DNA of 64,000 nucleotides from Leucogyrophana mollusca (Eukaryota > Basidiomycota > Agaricomycetes > Boletales), in contig MU266369.1 in the NCBI GenBank assembly GCA_021014945.1, positions 90,810 through 154,809 on the forward strand, read 5' to 3'. Positions within the stretch are counted from its first letter, which is position 1, and every line of letters starts with the position of its first letter. The position numbers and the translations under genes were made by a program. Below are positions 23,883 through 34,254 of this stretch, piece after piece. The notes under the pieces are model-generated. The model had not been told where the DNA came from. It worked only from the letters and a program-made list of their open reading frames with translations, and searched no databases.

Positions 23883-25740
23883 ATGAGCAGGGAGTCAAAA
23901 CAAGGCGACGACGGCTCGGAGGAGTACCTGCTCTCTAATTCTACCCACTACGAAGACTCGGAGGACCCGGAGAGTCCTTACCTTCCAGCTTCCAAGCGTC
24001 TCCGGACCCGCTCTCTCCTGTCGCCAGCGCCAGGAGAGAAGCGTCGATGGCTCCTCCTTGGTTGTGCAGCTCTATCAGCACTCTCCTTGTTCAGCCTCGG
24101 GTTCGTTTTTTTGACAACCCGCTCGAAAGCACCAGAGGTGCTCGATATTCCTGTCGAGTCAGTGAGCTCCAACACATCTACGTCGGTGCACGAGTCGTTT
24201 GTGCTCGGACCACCGACCCAGAGCTTTCGAGGTCCGTCGCCCTCCACTTGATATCATCAGGCTCTAATGTTGTCCCAGATAATCTACGAAATGACACAAA
24301 ATATATCACTTCATGGATCTCTGCCGGTTGGAGTGAGTTGCATTTCCGTAGAAAGGGCGTTTCCAGAGCTGATCGCAGAACTCGTAGCGAACGATGTCAT
24401 GACTTACGTGAGCTCTTTTTTCGCATGGTATGACAGTGCTGAACATTTATAACTTGCACAGGGGAACCTGTTATATCTCGCACTGATCACAGATCGCGTC
24501 CCAATAATAGCCAAGTTTATTCCGTCTCACATAGGTGGCAGCGTTCCCCCAATTGCTTTTGGAGAAGTTTTCGACGTTCCTCGCCTCAGCAAGGCTATCG
24601 GAGCGCCTGTGCTCGAATGGCACGAGGTCAAAGATGTCGACAGCCAGAACTTGGATGATCTTGGCTGTTGGAATGTCTGGGAGGCCGTTCAAAAGGACGA
24701 GCATCAGCCTCGATACAGCTTCCTATCCCACTGGCTCAAGCTAGGTGTGACAAGAGTCAAGACGCGTTGTTCCACTCTGAGTGATTTTTCTAGATATCTC
24801 CTATACGCGAGCACCAAACTGGATTCAACTTACTCCTCCGGAAGTCGAAGACAAGCACGCCTCTTTTTGGTCTCTTGCACAGCTCGGATTCCCGCAAGGT
24901 CGATCGGAAAATTTGCAGCCCCCGTCTCTGTCTCCGGAACATCAACTTTCACTCCCTCCCGATGAACAGCTTCTGTGTTTCGATTATTTATACTATGTCA
25001 GCGCCAGCAAGGTAAGCCCCTTTCGCTTGTACGCCTTGAATACACTCACATCAGCGTGGAGGCTTGGGAATGGGAACTCGACTATAGCCCGGCTTGGAGA
25101 TCTGTCGGTCAACATATGCGATGGACCGATCGTTTGATGAAGATGTCCGACGAGTATCTAAGGCGGGCAATGAGTATCGCGGAAGACGAAGCCACTCCTC
25201 CTGTAAGTCCAATATCTCGACCTGGATCTCTGTGTGCCTCTAACACGATGTAAAGTTTATCTCAATCCATATCCGGCATGGTGATTTCAGGAACTACTGC
25301 AACGATATTCCCCTGGATCAATGCTTCGCTTCGATTCCCATCATTGCTCGGCGGGTGGCTGAAGTGCAGGAAGATCTGCGACAGCGTAAAGGTTTGAACG
25401 TGACTCGTGTCATGATGACGAGTGATGAGAGAGATCCTGCGTGGTGGGACGAAGTACGTGCCCAGGGGTGGTCGTGGGTGGACTACACGGCAGAACGTAC
25501 TGAGGAAATATATGGAAAATGGTAGGTTCTTAATGGACAATCTGTGATTAGTGGAGCCTAACGAGTTTGACCGACAGGTATCCCGTCCTCATCGATGCTG
25601 TGATACAGTCCTCCGGAGCTGGCTTCGTTGGCACTTATGGGTCAACGATGACCACGCTGGCTCGCCGGCGAGTTGAATCCTGGCATGATGGTCCCATCAG
25701 AGTTGTCCGATGGGGTTGGCCAGGAGCGGATGACCACTGA
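23883..25740 (+). CDS. O-fucosyltransferase-like type II membrane protein
   Basis: Model: join(23883..24231, 24279..24332, 24388..24407, 24462..24744, 24794..25011, 25062..25202, 25256..25521, 25578..25740), 497 aa. An acidic cytosolic N-tail is followed by one membrane anchor (about residues 55-78, WLLLGCAALSALSLFSLGF), then a luminal domain, the classic Golgi glycosyltransferase layout. ISIHIRHGDF is the GDP-fucose-binding HxRxxD-type motif of the O-FucT family, and the C-terminus has SSGAGFVGTYGSTMTTLARR, the conserved S/T-rich donor-site loop. Acceptor protein or glycan is unknown. Exon 3 is a 20-nt microexon (24388-24407). It is divergent from the GDP-fucose-transporter-like gene, supporting a shared role in fucosylation. 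Introns at exons 5/6 use a GGAG acceptor, chosen to keep SASK|AWEWELDY in frame. Confidence 0.83.
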
Positions 25741-26254
25741 TTAAAGTACTGGACTTTTACTGAGAAATTAACAGACTGGACTCGTCCCTTGCCCATATTT
25801 GTAGAAGCCACACACGTAGCATGACTGACAGACTATTCGTTCACCTGCGTGCCGTCTATGGCGTCGAGCACGTTATTCCATTGGCGGATGAGACGGTCCG
25901 ACATGAAGGTGACATCCTTGATAACCGATCAATGCTTGGACCATCAAATTTCAAAGCCCCACACGCATATGGTGATCATGAAATACACTGGCAGTTGTCC
26001 AAAATATTCGCCACTCGCCGGCTGCCGCCTTTGCGTCTCAGACAAGGGAACGGGCCAGGTGTCCCACAGCGGTACATATTATTCAGGCGCAGTGCGTGTT
26101 GAGCAGTCCGTCTGAGATTCAAGGGGCGATGCGTATCTTCCGAAGTGAAACATGCAATATATGTGCATGGTATCTGCCGGTACTGAAGCTGGTAAGTGAG
26201 TTCGGCCGTGTTATTGCTGCATTGGCGCACCGTTCATTACATGCATATGAAAAA
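25741..26254. other. convergent intergenic region
   Basis: Between the 3' ends of the fucosyltransferase-like and ketopantoate-reductase-like genes. An open frame at 25821-26102 (+) has no recognisable motif and was not called. Confidence 0.45.
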
Positions 26255-27523
26255 TTAGAGCATCTGATCTATGGGTATTGCCCCCCGCATCTTGACTAAG
26301 TTGAGAAGCGTAGAGTTCGTTGGTGTAGGGATGTTGTATTGTGACCCAAGTCCTATCAAGTAGCCATTCATGAAATCTACTTCCGTGTCCCTCCCTTTCC
26401 GCACATCAGCTAACATCGAGGATATGTTGCCACCAGTGACCTTCGCGACACGCAAAACCTCGCGTACCAGCTGCTCCTCCTTCAGCGCTTTGGGCAGCCG
26501 CCCTATAGGCACTTGGTTTTTGTCCACGTCTGGCCCCAGGGAGTCCAACCAGGCTTGAGCTTCTGCCTCCGCCTGCGCTTGGTAGACTGCTGCGGCCTCT
26601 GCACAGACACTATGCATGATCCGACGCGAGGCGTCGTGTTTGAATAGTTCTCCGTTTCGACAGCCCATCACCGCCGTGAGAGGGTTGACAACAGCATTGA
26701 CAACGAGCTTTCGTCGCATAGCTAGTTGGATATCCGCTATCGGCTTCCAATTAGTTTGAAGTGCATCTAGCGAATTGAGGACGGCAACTGTATGCCGTAG
26801 GCTCCGATAACGCTCGAAAGAAGAATCCTCTGGCTGAGTAATGTCGTCCAATTGTAACGTCCGATCATGTTTCGGTACTCTCTGGTCGGATAGTGAGGCT
26901 TCAAAGTCGCGACCACGGGCATCGGGTGCGATCCCGAACTCGATATCTCCAACTCCTGCGTGTACCACATGGTAAAAGCCCTTCAACCACGCTCCGTGCG
27001 TGTTGGCTCCTAGTATGAAGTGTGGTCGATCGTCTGGGTTGCGAAATACTCTCTGTAGAAGGTCTTCGTAAATTCCCATACCGTTCTGCATGAGTACGAT
27101 GGTGCTGCTTGAGGTAAGGCGAGGTAGAAGGCGTGTGATGGCATCGTTTGTTGTGTGCGCTTTCGTAGTAACAAAGAGTGCTTCAATTGGCTCGGACCGT
27201 ATGTCTTCTTGAACCGGCAAGTCGGTCGCATCGTTGTCAAGGTCATGTGTCAAGCCCATCCCGACATTACTTCCCCGGGGGAAGACTTCCGCATCATATC
27301 CATCTGAGGTTTGCCGTACACCCTGGGTTTCGACAGTTATGGTCCCACCCAGTTCTTTGGCGGCCATAGCCTGCCTCGCAGTTTTATGAACGAGCGTGAC
27401 TGGGTGTGTGCGGGGTAGGACAGTTCGGAGGTTGTGGGCGATGAGGGAACCGATAGGTCCTATTCCTAGGACATAGAAACGCATTTCGTTAACTCCTGTA
27501 TTCAGATCACCAGAACTCTGCAT
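26255..27523 (-). CDS. ketopantoate reductase family (2-dehydropantoate 2-reductase-like)
   Basis: Predicted NADPH-dependent reductase of the ApbA/PanE family, which makes pantoate in pantothenate and CoA synthesis. Intronless, 422 aa from the ATG at 27523; the frame stays open upstream but has no earlier ATG. A second candidate start at 27484 (MRFYVLGIG) would begin right at the nucleotide-binding fold. Rossmann motif GIGPIGSL near the N-terminus; FVTTKAH and TIVLMQNGMG are conserved strand ends; the C-terminal domain has the catalytic-type Lys/Asn segment RRKLVVNAVVNPLTAV and EVDFMNGYLIGLG. It is longer than bacterial PanE because of an acidic insert around residues 85-110. The sequence between the two possible starts does not look like a clear mitochondrial signal. 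Confidence 0.88.
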   Translation of the reverse strand: MQSSGDLNTGVNEMRFYVLGIGPIGSLIAHNLRTVLPRTHPVTLVHKTARQAMAAKELGGTITVETQGVRQTSDGYDAEVFPRGSNVGMGLTHDLDNDATDLPVQEDIRSEPIEALFVTTKAHTTNDAITRLLPRLTSSSTIVLMQNGMGIYEDLLQRVFRNPDDRPHFILGANTHGAWLKGFYHVVHAGVGDIEFGIAPDARGRDFEASLSDQRVPKHDRTLQLDDITQPEDSSFERYRSLRHTVAVLNSLDALQTNWKPIADIQLAMRRKLVVNAVVNPLTAVMGCRNGELFKHDASRRIMHSVCAEAAAVYQAQAEAEAQAWLDSLGPDVDKNQVPIGRLPKALKEEQLVREVLRVAKVTGGNISSMLADVRKGRDTEVDFMNGYLIGLGSQYNIPTPTNSTLLNLVKMRGAIPIDQML

Positions 27524-28040
27524 ATGACGGGACCCGCTTTTGCTGAAAGGGAAAACGTTCAGGACGATATAATAGTTTGAAAATTGGGGACGATCGAACA
27601 CACTGGAACGTGAGAATATGGCCCTTGGCGTGGGTGACACTCAAAGCTTCGACTCCAAGCTGTCTGGAATAGCGCTCTCCTATGCGATGCCCAATGGTCT
27701 GCGCAGTCCTGACTGAACGGAAATGTTGAAAAAGCGCGTTGCCGTAACACTTTGCGGTTTCTCGATCTGCCTTCAAGGATTCCCGCGTATCCGGATATGG
27801 AAGGCAGTAATGACGGTGGTCTCCGATTCCGCTTGTGTTTCCCGTGTGGATGTCAAAGATAATCTATATCCGGGATATGGCAGTCACGAGAGCCTCCTAG
27901 CTAACTACGAATCTCACACAGTGAAGTGGGGAACCGGTCCGTTAACCAACAACCAGTAGAAAAGGCGTCAGTTCGTGTTCCCAAGCTCCCATCCTCTCCC
28001 ATCGTCACTACAAACCCAAACTCTATACTCAGTATCAGCA
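27524..28040. promoter_or_regulatory. divergent intergenic region (reductase/AKR)
   Basis: A 517-bp gap between two divergent oxidoreductase genes. No TATA box or repeated site stands out. Confidence 0.4.
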
Positions 28041-29596
28041 ATGGCCACCATCGTATTGAAGAGAACCGGCCAAAAGGTAGGCCGCCCCGTCTACTGTGCA
28101 TCCGGTATACTGACGCCCACCATCGTAGATGCCGTTAGTCGGGTATGTGTCCCAATCGATTTCGGCCATCGCATTGATGATCTAATCATAATTTCCGCCT
28201 AGCTTCGGTCTGTGGAAGGCAAGTATTGGGTGTAGTAAGTATCGGGTCACCTGTGCTAATCTACCATGATTCCAGGTCACCAGGTCGACTTGTGCGGACG
28301 TGAGTCTGTATCGGGGCTGATCCGAAGCATCAATCTCATGTTCTCTCATAGACCGTCTACAACGCAATCAAGGCTGGTTATCGCCTCTTTGATGGAGCGG
28401 GCGACTACGGGAATGAGAAGGAGGCTGGAGAGGGTGTTCGCCGCGCACTGGCTGATGGCCTGGTCAAGAGAGAGGACCTATGTGAGTAAAGGTCCCAATT
28501 GTGTTCGCCAATCGTGCTTACGCTCCCAATCCAGTCATCACCTCTAAGGCAAGCTTCCGTGATCGATCGTGATAGGCTGAAACTGAAGCATGGTTTGGAT
28601 TGCAGCTCTGGAATACCTTCCACGCTCGTGAGCATGTAAGACCAGTTTGGCAGTCCCTTGGACCAAATGCTCACCACCCTATAGGTCAAGTCGCTAGCAA
28701 AGATGCAATTAGGCCTCTGGGGGATCGACTACTTTGATCTTTTCCTTGTCCACTTCCCTGTCTCCCTGAAGTACGTCGACCCCAGTCACCGTTACCCCCC
28801 TGAATGGTTCGGCGACGATGGCAAGACGGTTAACCTCCGTAAGTACAAAATTGTCAAACCTCTCGATTGAGATACGAACGAGACCCTGCAGAGAATACAC
28901 CCATGCAAGAGACCTGGGAGGCTATGGAGGGTCTGGTGGATGATGGCTTGGCCAAGAACATTGGTTTGAGGTGCGTTGTAAAGCGTGTCTCTGTACCACT
29001 CGAGATCCTGATTTAGGCCCAAGCAATTGCCAAGGGTCCCTTATCCTCGATGTGTTCAAGTATGCCAAGTACGAGCCTCAAGTCCTCCAGGTCGAGCTTC
29101 ACCCGTACTTGACGCAAGAAGCCCTCGTCACTCTGTCGAAGAACCTCGGTATCGCCGTGACCGCCTACTCTTCATTTGGTCCTCAGAGTTACCTCGAGCT
29201 CGGCATGGGCAAGAACGTCGCAAGTCTGTTGGGGAGTGAGGGTGTGGCGTCGATTGCTTCGAAATACAAAAAGAGTGAGAGGCTAGGCAATATATCCGGT
29301 ACATGTGACTAACAAGCCATCTCGCAGCGCCTGCGCAAGTCTTGCTCCGGTGGGCAACCCAGCGTGGCATCGCTGTTATCCCGAAAAGCAACAACCACGA
29401 TAGGCTGGTCGCGAACTTGCAGTGCAACAGCTTTGACCTCACGGAAGCGGAAATTAAGCAACTGAGCGATCTGAACATCAACCTGAGGGTACGTGTGTCC
29501 CAAGCTGAGCAATGCGATGACACTGATTATGATCCTGGATTCCTGTAGCTGAACGACCCTGGTGAAATTGATGTCCGGATGTCCATCTTTGCTTGA
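28041..29596 (+). CDS. aldo-keto reductase, D-xylose reductase-like
   Basis: NAD(P)H-dependent carbonyl reductase of the AKR2 type; xylose-to-xylitol reduction is likely but not proven. Twelve exons: join(28041..28076, 28129..28142, 28203..28218, 28276..28299, 28352..28481, 28535..28548, 28606..28635, 28685..28838, 28892..28970, 29024..29274, 29328..29488, 29549..29596), 318 aa, the standard xylose reductase length. Catalytic tetrad: Asp and Tyr in [11 protein letters not shown], Lys in ITSKLW, His in LFLVHFPV. The nucleotide-binding motif [10 protein letters not shown] is near the C-terminus. The 5' half is split into exons of 14, 16, 24 and 14 nt, and two introns use GC donors (AAG|GCAAGT and AAG|GCAAGC). 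All phases agree. A cytosolic enzyme is expected. Confidence 0.9.
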
Positions 29597-29848
29597 AGTT
29601 GTTTCCGAGTTCGGTGTAATATTATACGAGTCATGTTATGAGTGTACGACGAAATGTATATATCGAGGAAGCCGTGGAAGAATGTCTGAGAAGGTTCAAT
29701 TGCGTAGTCCCCCTGCCCTTGTCCTTGTATGAGAACAGTGATTGCACAGCAAGCCCAACCACGGCGCAGCAGTGCGGAGATTGAATTTTGGGGTATAGAT
29801 TGGCACCGCAACCGGCGAGGTTGTTGTCTTCCTCTCCTAAAGACCTCC

Positions 29849-32467
29849 ATGTCCAATATGGCGACTCAGTTCAAGTTCTCAAAACCAGGCGGCCTAACAC
29901 GTCGTATCGCTTTTCGCGCTCGCCCATCATGGGACGAACTGTCTGCTAAAATCGGCTCCCTATACGAAATTGAAGACAACAATATTGGCGTATCCTATCT
30001 TGATAATGACGGAGACGAAGTTACTCTTAGCTCGGAGGACGAATTACAGGACTATTACAGAGGGCTATCGTCTCCCGGTCCACTGATTAGATTTGTTGTA
30101 CAGGATCTCAACGCTCTCAGATCGACCGACGGACACTCTTCTCGGGCTCGCTCCATTACGCCACAGCAAACCAACTTTCGCAATACGTTCGGCGGTCATG
30201 AATCTCTCCCTTTGGTATTCGAGGTGGAAGACGAATGGCAGCGTCTTCCGGGAGGTTTGGGAGGATTATTTTTGTCGAGGGACTCCCCCGAAAGCCCTCA
30301 CGCGTTTGTCGAAGTGCTGGAGAGTGACGTTAGCGTCGAAAAAGAGTCCTCCGGTAACGCAGACGATGAATCTGCTGCTGGTGACAGCGTGCAGTCAGAC
30401 CTTACCTTCACGACCCCCGTTCATGAAGACAAGGGCAAGGGCAAGGCCCGGGCATCTATGCAGGCCAGCGTCGAGGACGACGTTTCCTCCACTGGCTCTA
30501 TCATTGGCAACGAGGCGCCGTCTAAACCACCGGTTCACGTCTACGATATGAGCGACACTGAAGATATCGGAGTCAACCCCATTAAGACTCCTCCATCGAC
30601 AAATGGGGCGGCCACCCCTGCTCAGGCGGAAAGCACTCCGGTCATGTCTGAGCAGACTCTCAATGCAGCTATGCTGAATGCACTTGACGAAGCAGACCCC
30701 CCTGTTCCCACACTCGACTCCCCTTCCACCGGCTCAGCCTCCTTGACCAACGACGTCGCCACTTTGCTTAGCGCATTCTCTACTGTTGTGGCAACTCATC
30801 CCGAACTTTCGGAAGGAATTCGTAACATTGTGACAAACGCTACCAACGGTACATATTGGGCAGCTCACCGGGAAGCCGTCTCGCGTGCTGCGGAGAGCAT
30901 CCAGAGGTCTGCAATGGAGGAGACAGGCAGAACTATTGAACAGATCCGCCGTGGGACCGAGGAAGAAGCTGGTGCTCGCGTTGCTGATGCTCTCGGACGA
31001 GTCTTCCGTGCCTTCGGAGAAACGGTTTCAAATGCCAGAGCGTTTGAGCAGCCTAGTCAGGCGCACCATAGTCCTCCCCCTGAGCGAATGCACATGCCTC
31101 CTCCCCATGAACGTGCTCGATTCGGTCACAGTCTTCCCCACCCTCCACCCCGTGAACCCTGGCACTTCTGGCCTCATGCGCCACCACACCGTCGCGCCAC
31201 GACACATTGGGCAGGCTTACCGCATCCCCCACCTCTCCCACCGCCGCCCCACATGCCCCCGCCTCCTCACATCCCTCAGCCTCCTCCTATTCCTCGCATG
31301 CCAAGGGGACCTTGGCCCCGTCCTCCTCCCGTTCCCCATCCTGCCAACCTCTGGGGCGGTCGTCTTTCGCCGTTCAACGTGGGGCGTGAATTCAACGAAG
31401 CCGCTCGCGAAGCCAGCGCCGCCGCAGCCGATGCACGTGCTGCGGCGGCAGACGCGCGCGCTAGAGCTGCGGAGACACGTGCCAGGGCCTCCGAGGCAGC
31501 GTATGACGCGTCGGTCCCGTCTCACATCGTATTCGGTACCTTTGAGGATGTGGCTGCTCCTACTGAGAATGCGGAAACAAATCCTGACCCCGCTCCACCA
31601 ATCAGCAGCGAAGCCGAAGCCCCGCCTCCGCTCTCGGCTGCTTCTGCTTCCAATGTACCCTCCAACACCTTGTGGGGTGGGTTCACCGAGACTAATCCGT
31701 GGAAGCAAGCCCCCACAGCCGACGAACTCAGGGCTGAAGTTGAACGCGCCAAGGCAGACTATAAGGCGCGCAAGGAGATGTACCGCAAGATGAAGGCCGA
31801 GAGGAAGAAAGCGCAAGAGCAGAACGCACAGGTTCCCAGCACAAGGTTTGTCTTTCCTCCGATATTCATTCCTCTCGTATTGACCACGGTTCCTAGCACC
31901 CCCGCTCAACCCGCCAATCCGCCAGTGCCTGCCGACATCCCCCCGGTCGTGGATAACGTGGCAGGATCTTCCAACATCCCTGCTTCTCCAGCTCCAGTCC
32001 CTGCACCAGTGGTTGAACCAACTTCAGCGACTCGTGAAGCAGAGCCAACTCCCGCGCCTGATCCTCCTGTGATGCACATCGTCAGCAACGCTAGGGGCCC
32101 GTATCCCCAGCTTGAGATGTTCAGCGTTCCTCGCCACCAGCGCAGCAACACGACGGGCCACGCCCCGCGTCGCGGACTTCACGAGAGTCGCGAAAATCGC
32201 AGCCTGAGCAGGATTACGAGGAAGCTGTCTGATGTGAGTGCTTCGCTACCTTGCACCATCAATGTGGAGGCTGACCATTGCCTCCAGATGGGCTTCACGG
32301 ACAGCGCCTATCCCACACTTAGCACAAAGGTGATGGATCAGCTGGCCTCTCATCCATCTGCTTCGAGAGATGTTGAGGACGAGATCGTCACCAACTTAAT
32401 CGAGGAGCTACTCACTACGAACCCTCAGCCTGGCAGCTCTAGGGACATCCCCGGCGCGTGGCATTAG
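29849..32467 (+). CDS. PB1-domain protein with C-terminal UBA-like segment
   Basis: Model: join(29849..31845, 31897..32233, 32288..32467), 837 aa. Residues about 5-85 form a PB1 domain: a basic start (GGLTRRIAF) and the acidic OPCA strand YLDNDGDEVTLSSEDEL, so it may bind both PB1 types and oligomerise. The middle is disordered and acidic, then His/Pro-rich (about 420-500), then an Ala/Arg coiled-coil (AADARAAAADARARAAETRA). The C-terminus (from MGFTDSAYPTL) looks like a UBA domain. W130-x-x-L133 preceded by Glu-Asp-Glu resembles an Atg8-binding LIR. Together this recalls p62/NBR1 without the ZZ and FW domains. Both introns are stop-free and in frame (51 and 54 nt); they are inferred from splice signals and an out-of-place hydrophobic stretch. 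Function is not established. Confidence 0.72.
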   Translation: MSNMATQFKFSKPGGLTRRIAFRARPSWDELSAKIGSLYEIEDNNIGVSYLDNDGDEVTLSSEDELQDYYRGLSSPGPLIRFVVQDLNALRSTDGHSSRARSITPQQTNFRNTFGGHESLPLVFEVEDEWQRLPGGLGGLFLSRDSPESPHAFVEVLESDVSVEKESSGNADDESAAGDSVQSDLTFTTPVHEDKGKGKARASMQASVEDDVSSTGSIIGNEAPSKPPVHVYDMSDTEDIGVNPIKTPPSTNGAATPAQAESTPVMSEQTLNAAMLNALDEADPPVPTLDSPSTGSASLTNDVATLLSAFSTVVATHPELSEGIRNIVTNATNGTYWAAHREAVSRAAESIQRSAMEETGRTIEQIRRGTEEEAGARVADALGRVFRAFGETVSNARAFEQPSQAHHSPPPERMHMPPPHERARFGHSLPHPPPREPWHFWPHAPPHRRATTHWAGLPHPPPLPPPPHMPPPPHIPQPPPIPRMPRGPWPRPPPVPHPANLWGGRLSPFNVGREFNEAAREASAAAADARAAAADARARAAETRARASEAAYDASVPSHIVFGTFEDVAAPTENAETNPDPAPPISSEAEAPPPLSAASASNVPSNTLWGGFTETNPWKQAPTADELRAEVERAKADYKARKEMYRKMKAERKKAQEQNAQVPSTRFVFPPIFIPLVLTTVPSTPAQPANPPVPADIPPVVDNVAGSSNIPASPAPVPAPVVEPTSATREAEPTPAPDPPVMHIVSNARGPYPQLEMFSVPRHQRSNTTGHAPRRGLHESRENRSLSRITRKLSDVSASLPCTINVEADHCLQMGFTDSAYPTLSTKVMDQLASHPSASRDVEDEIVTNLIEELLTTNPQPGSSRDIPGAWH

Positions 32468-34254
32468 AGGGTTGCCAGACGAAGAGATGTGGGATGAATG
32501 TTCACTTTTGATTTGACTTATGCTTTTTCTATCGAGTTGTAGGTGAGTGATGTACGATTACTGAGGAGATGCCTGTTGTCTGTAACTTGGTACATGTAAC
32601 TAGTCTGTATTGAATGTTGAATAAAGCTGTATAGCACTACTTAGCACTACTTCTGTTACCCTACCTGGTGAGGTCTCGTTCGCCACATGATGCCAGGGCT
32701 GTTGGTCCATTTGGCGCAGGCTCAGGCGTAATTCAGAATTCATCTTGTGATCATCAGTACCACCAGCGCTACCAACCATACATCCCCACTAAAGACTAAT
32801 GCGAGCTACATAGTATCGCTCTCCGACCACCTGCGAGGAGATATTTTGGATCGTCCTTGAACCATGATAACCAGATCCCATTAGCTGTGAACGAATACCA
32901 GCACATCGCTGCGAGAAACGGAAAACCCCGGACTGTCGGGATTACCTCGTACTGGCCCTTGAGTCAGCCTTTGCGAGAGCCAGCCAGGGAACGGCCTCCA
33001 GGTAGGCAAAATCAGGGGAGTTTTTAGCTTAGCCAAGCCGCAGTAAGCCCAGCACTAGGATTCAATAGCCAAGTAACGGGGTGCAACTTTCCGGAGACAG
33101 GCGGGAGTGCCAGTGCTTTCATCTTGTGGAACGGTATTTACCGTGTTCTCGAGACGCGACACATGTCGAGGGGGACTGCCGAGGGATCGTCCGCTTGGGA
33201 AATCTCCGAGAAGATCCACGGTTTCGCCCCGAAGATGTGAAAGACCAAGGAATAGACGGAAGTACGGAGTTTGCGGCGAGGGACGTGTGTGGACGAGTGG
33301 TTACTCTTCAAATTCGCGGCGGTATATAGATTCCATATCGCAACGCCAGTACAAAGGATATAGGATTTATTGGGGAGTAATTTGGGCGAGCTAGATCTGG
33401 CAGTAAATGTGGATGATCGAGTGAGGCGCACCCACGGCTCGCGGAAGCAAAACGTCGGTGGCGGAAATCACTCTCCGACTGCCATTGCCTTTGACCTTCT
33501 GCTTTGTCCCGTTCGCCCTTCTCCGAGCAAAATTCCGTTGGAGCGCGTGTCTCGTAGAGGATGCCTAGCCTTCTTGGTGAAGGGCGTCGGTTATAATTCT
33601 GGCACTCACCGAAAAAAGTGGCCCTCGTCGTGGAACGTTCCGCGACGAGCGGTAATAGCCATTCCCCTTTCTGTGGTTTCTTGGACATGTCTCGGTAAAT
33701 GCCTGTGGACGCGCGATACACGTCAATGGTGAATGGGAACTTGCGGACGTACGGATCAAGCCCTTTATGCTGGTCTTTCGATATGAATACCAGAAGGGGG
33801 CCACAAAACTGGCCGCAAGAGCCCGTTCTTTGTACCCTAGTTCGACGGCCATGAACTGCAGGCAAGTACCGAATTATTCTGTGGAGGTCTTAGAGAGAGC
33901 TGAAAGGCGTAGCGTGCGGTTTCCCAGCAACAAATAAAGGATTGTGGGCGCCCACAAGGACAAACAAGACGCTTTGGCAGTGTGACATTGCCTTTTAGCT
34001 GAGAGCACATATCGATTGCTAATGATCGCTGCACAACAACGCGCCACTCTGCAAAGTATAAAACACCAGAGTCGACTTTTTCTCTCCGCTATCTGCCCGG
34101 TAATTCCTCTCTCTATCTCTCCCATTTATCCCTCTCCTCAGAACGCGCAGCCCTTTTCACCTAGGCTCGATCATACAGCCCATAACATAACATCCCAAGG
34201 GTGAGCTGATCCGGTGTTCCATCAGACTTCTACTCATCACGGCACATTTTAGTC
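32468..34254. other. long intergenic region
   Basis: About 1.8 kb. The minus strand has a 185-codon open frame (33308-33865) and an overlapping one (33565-33852), neither with a recognised motif nor an ATG that fits. The 3' part carries the promoter of the F-box gene (TATA at 34057). Confidence 0.45.
34057..34062 (+). promoter_or_regulatory. TATA box of the F-box gene
   Basis: TATAAA about 195 bp before the ATG at 34255, followed by CT-rich sequence typical of fungal transcription start regions. Confidence 0.45.

Noticed and set aside
25821..26115. Overlapping plus-strand frames after the fucosyltransferase gene
   Set aside because: Located in the shared 3' region of two convergent genes and without recognisable sequence.
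30885..31909. Long open frames overlapping the PB1 gene in other frames on both strands
   Set aside because: They are shadows caused by the GC-rich Pro/Ala/Arg-repetitive coding sequence.
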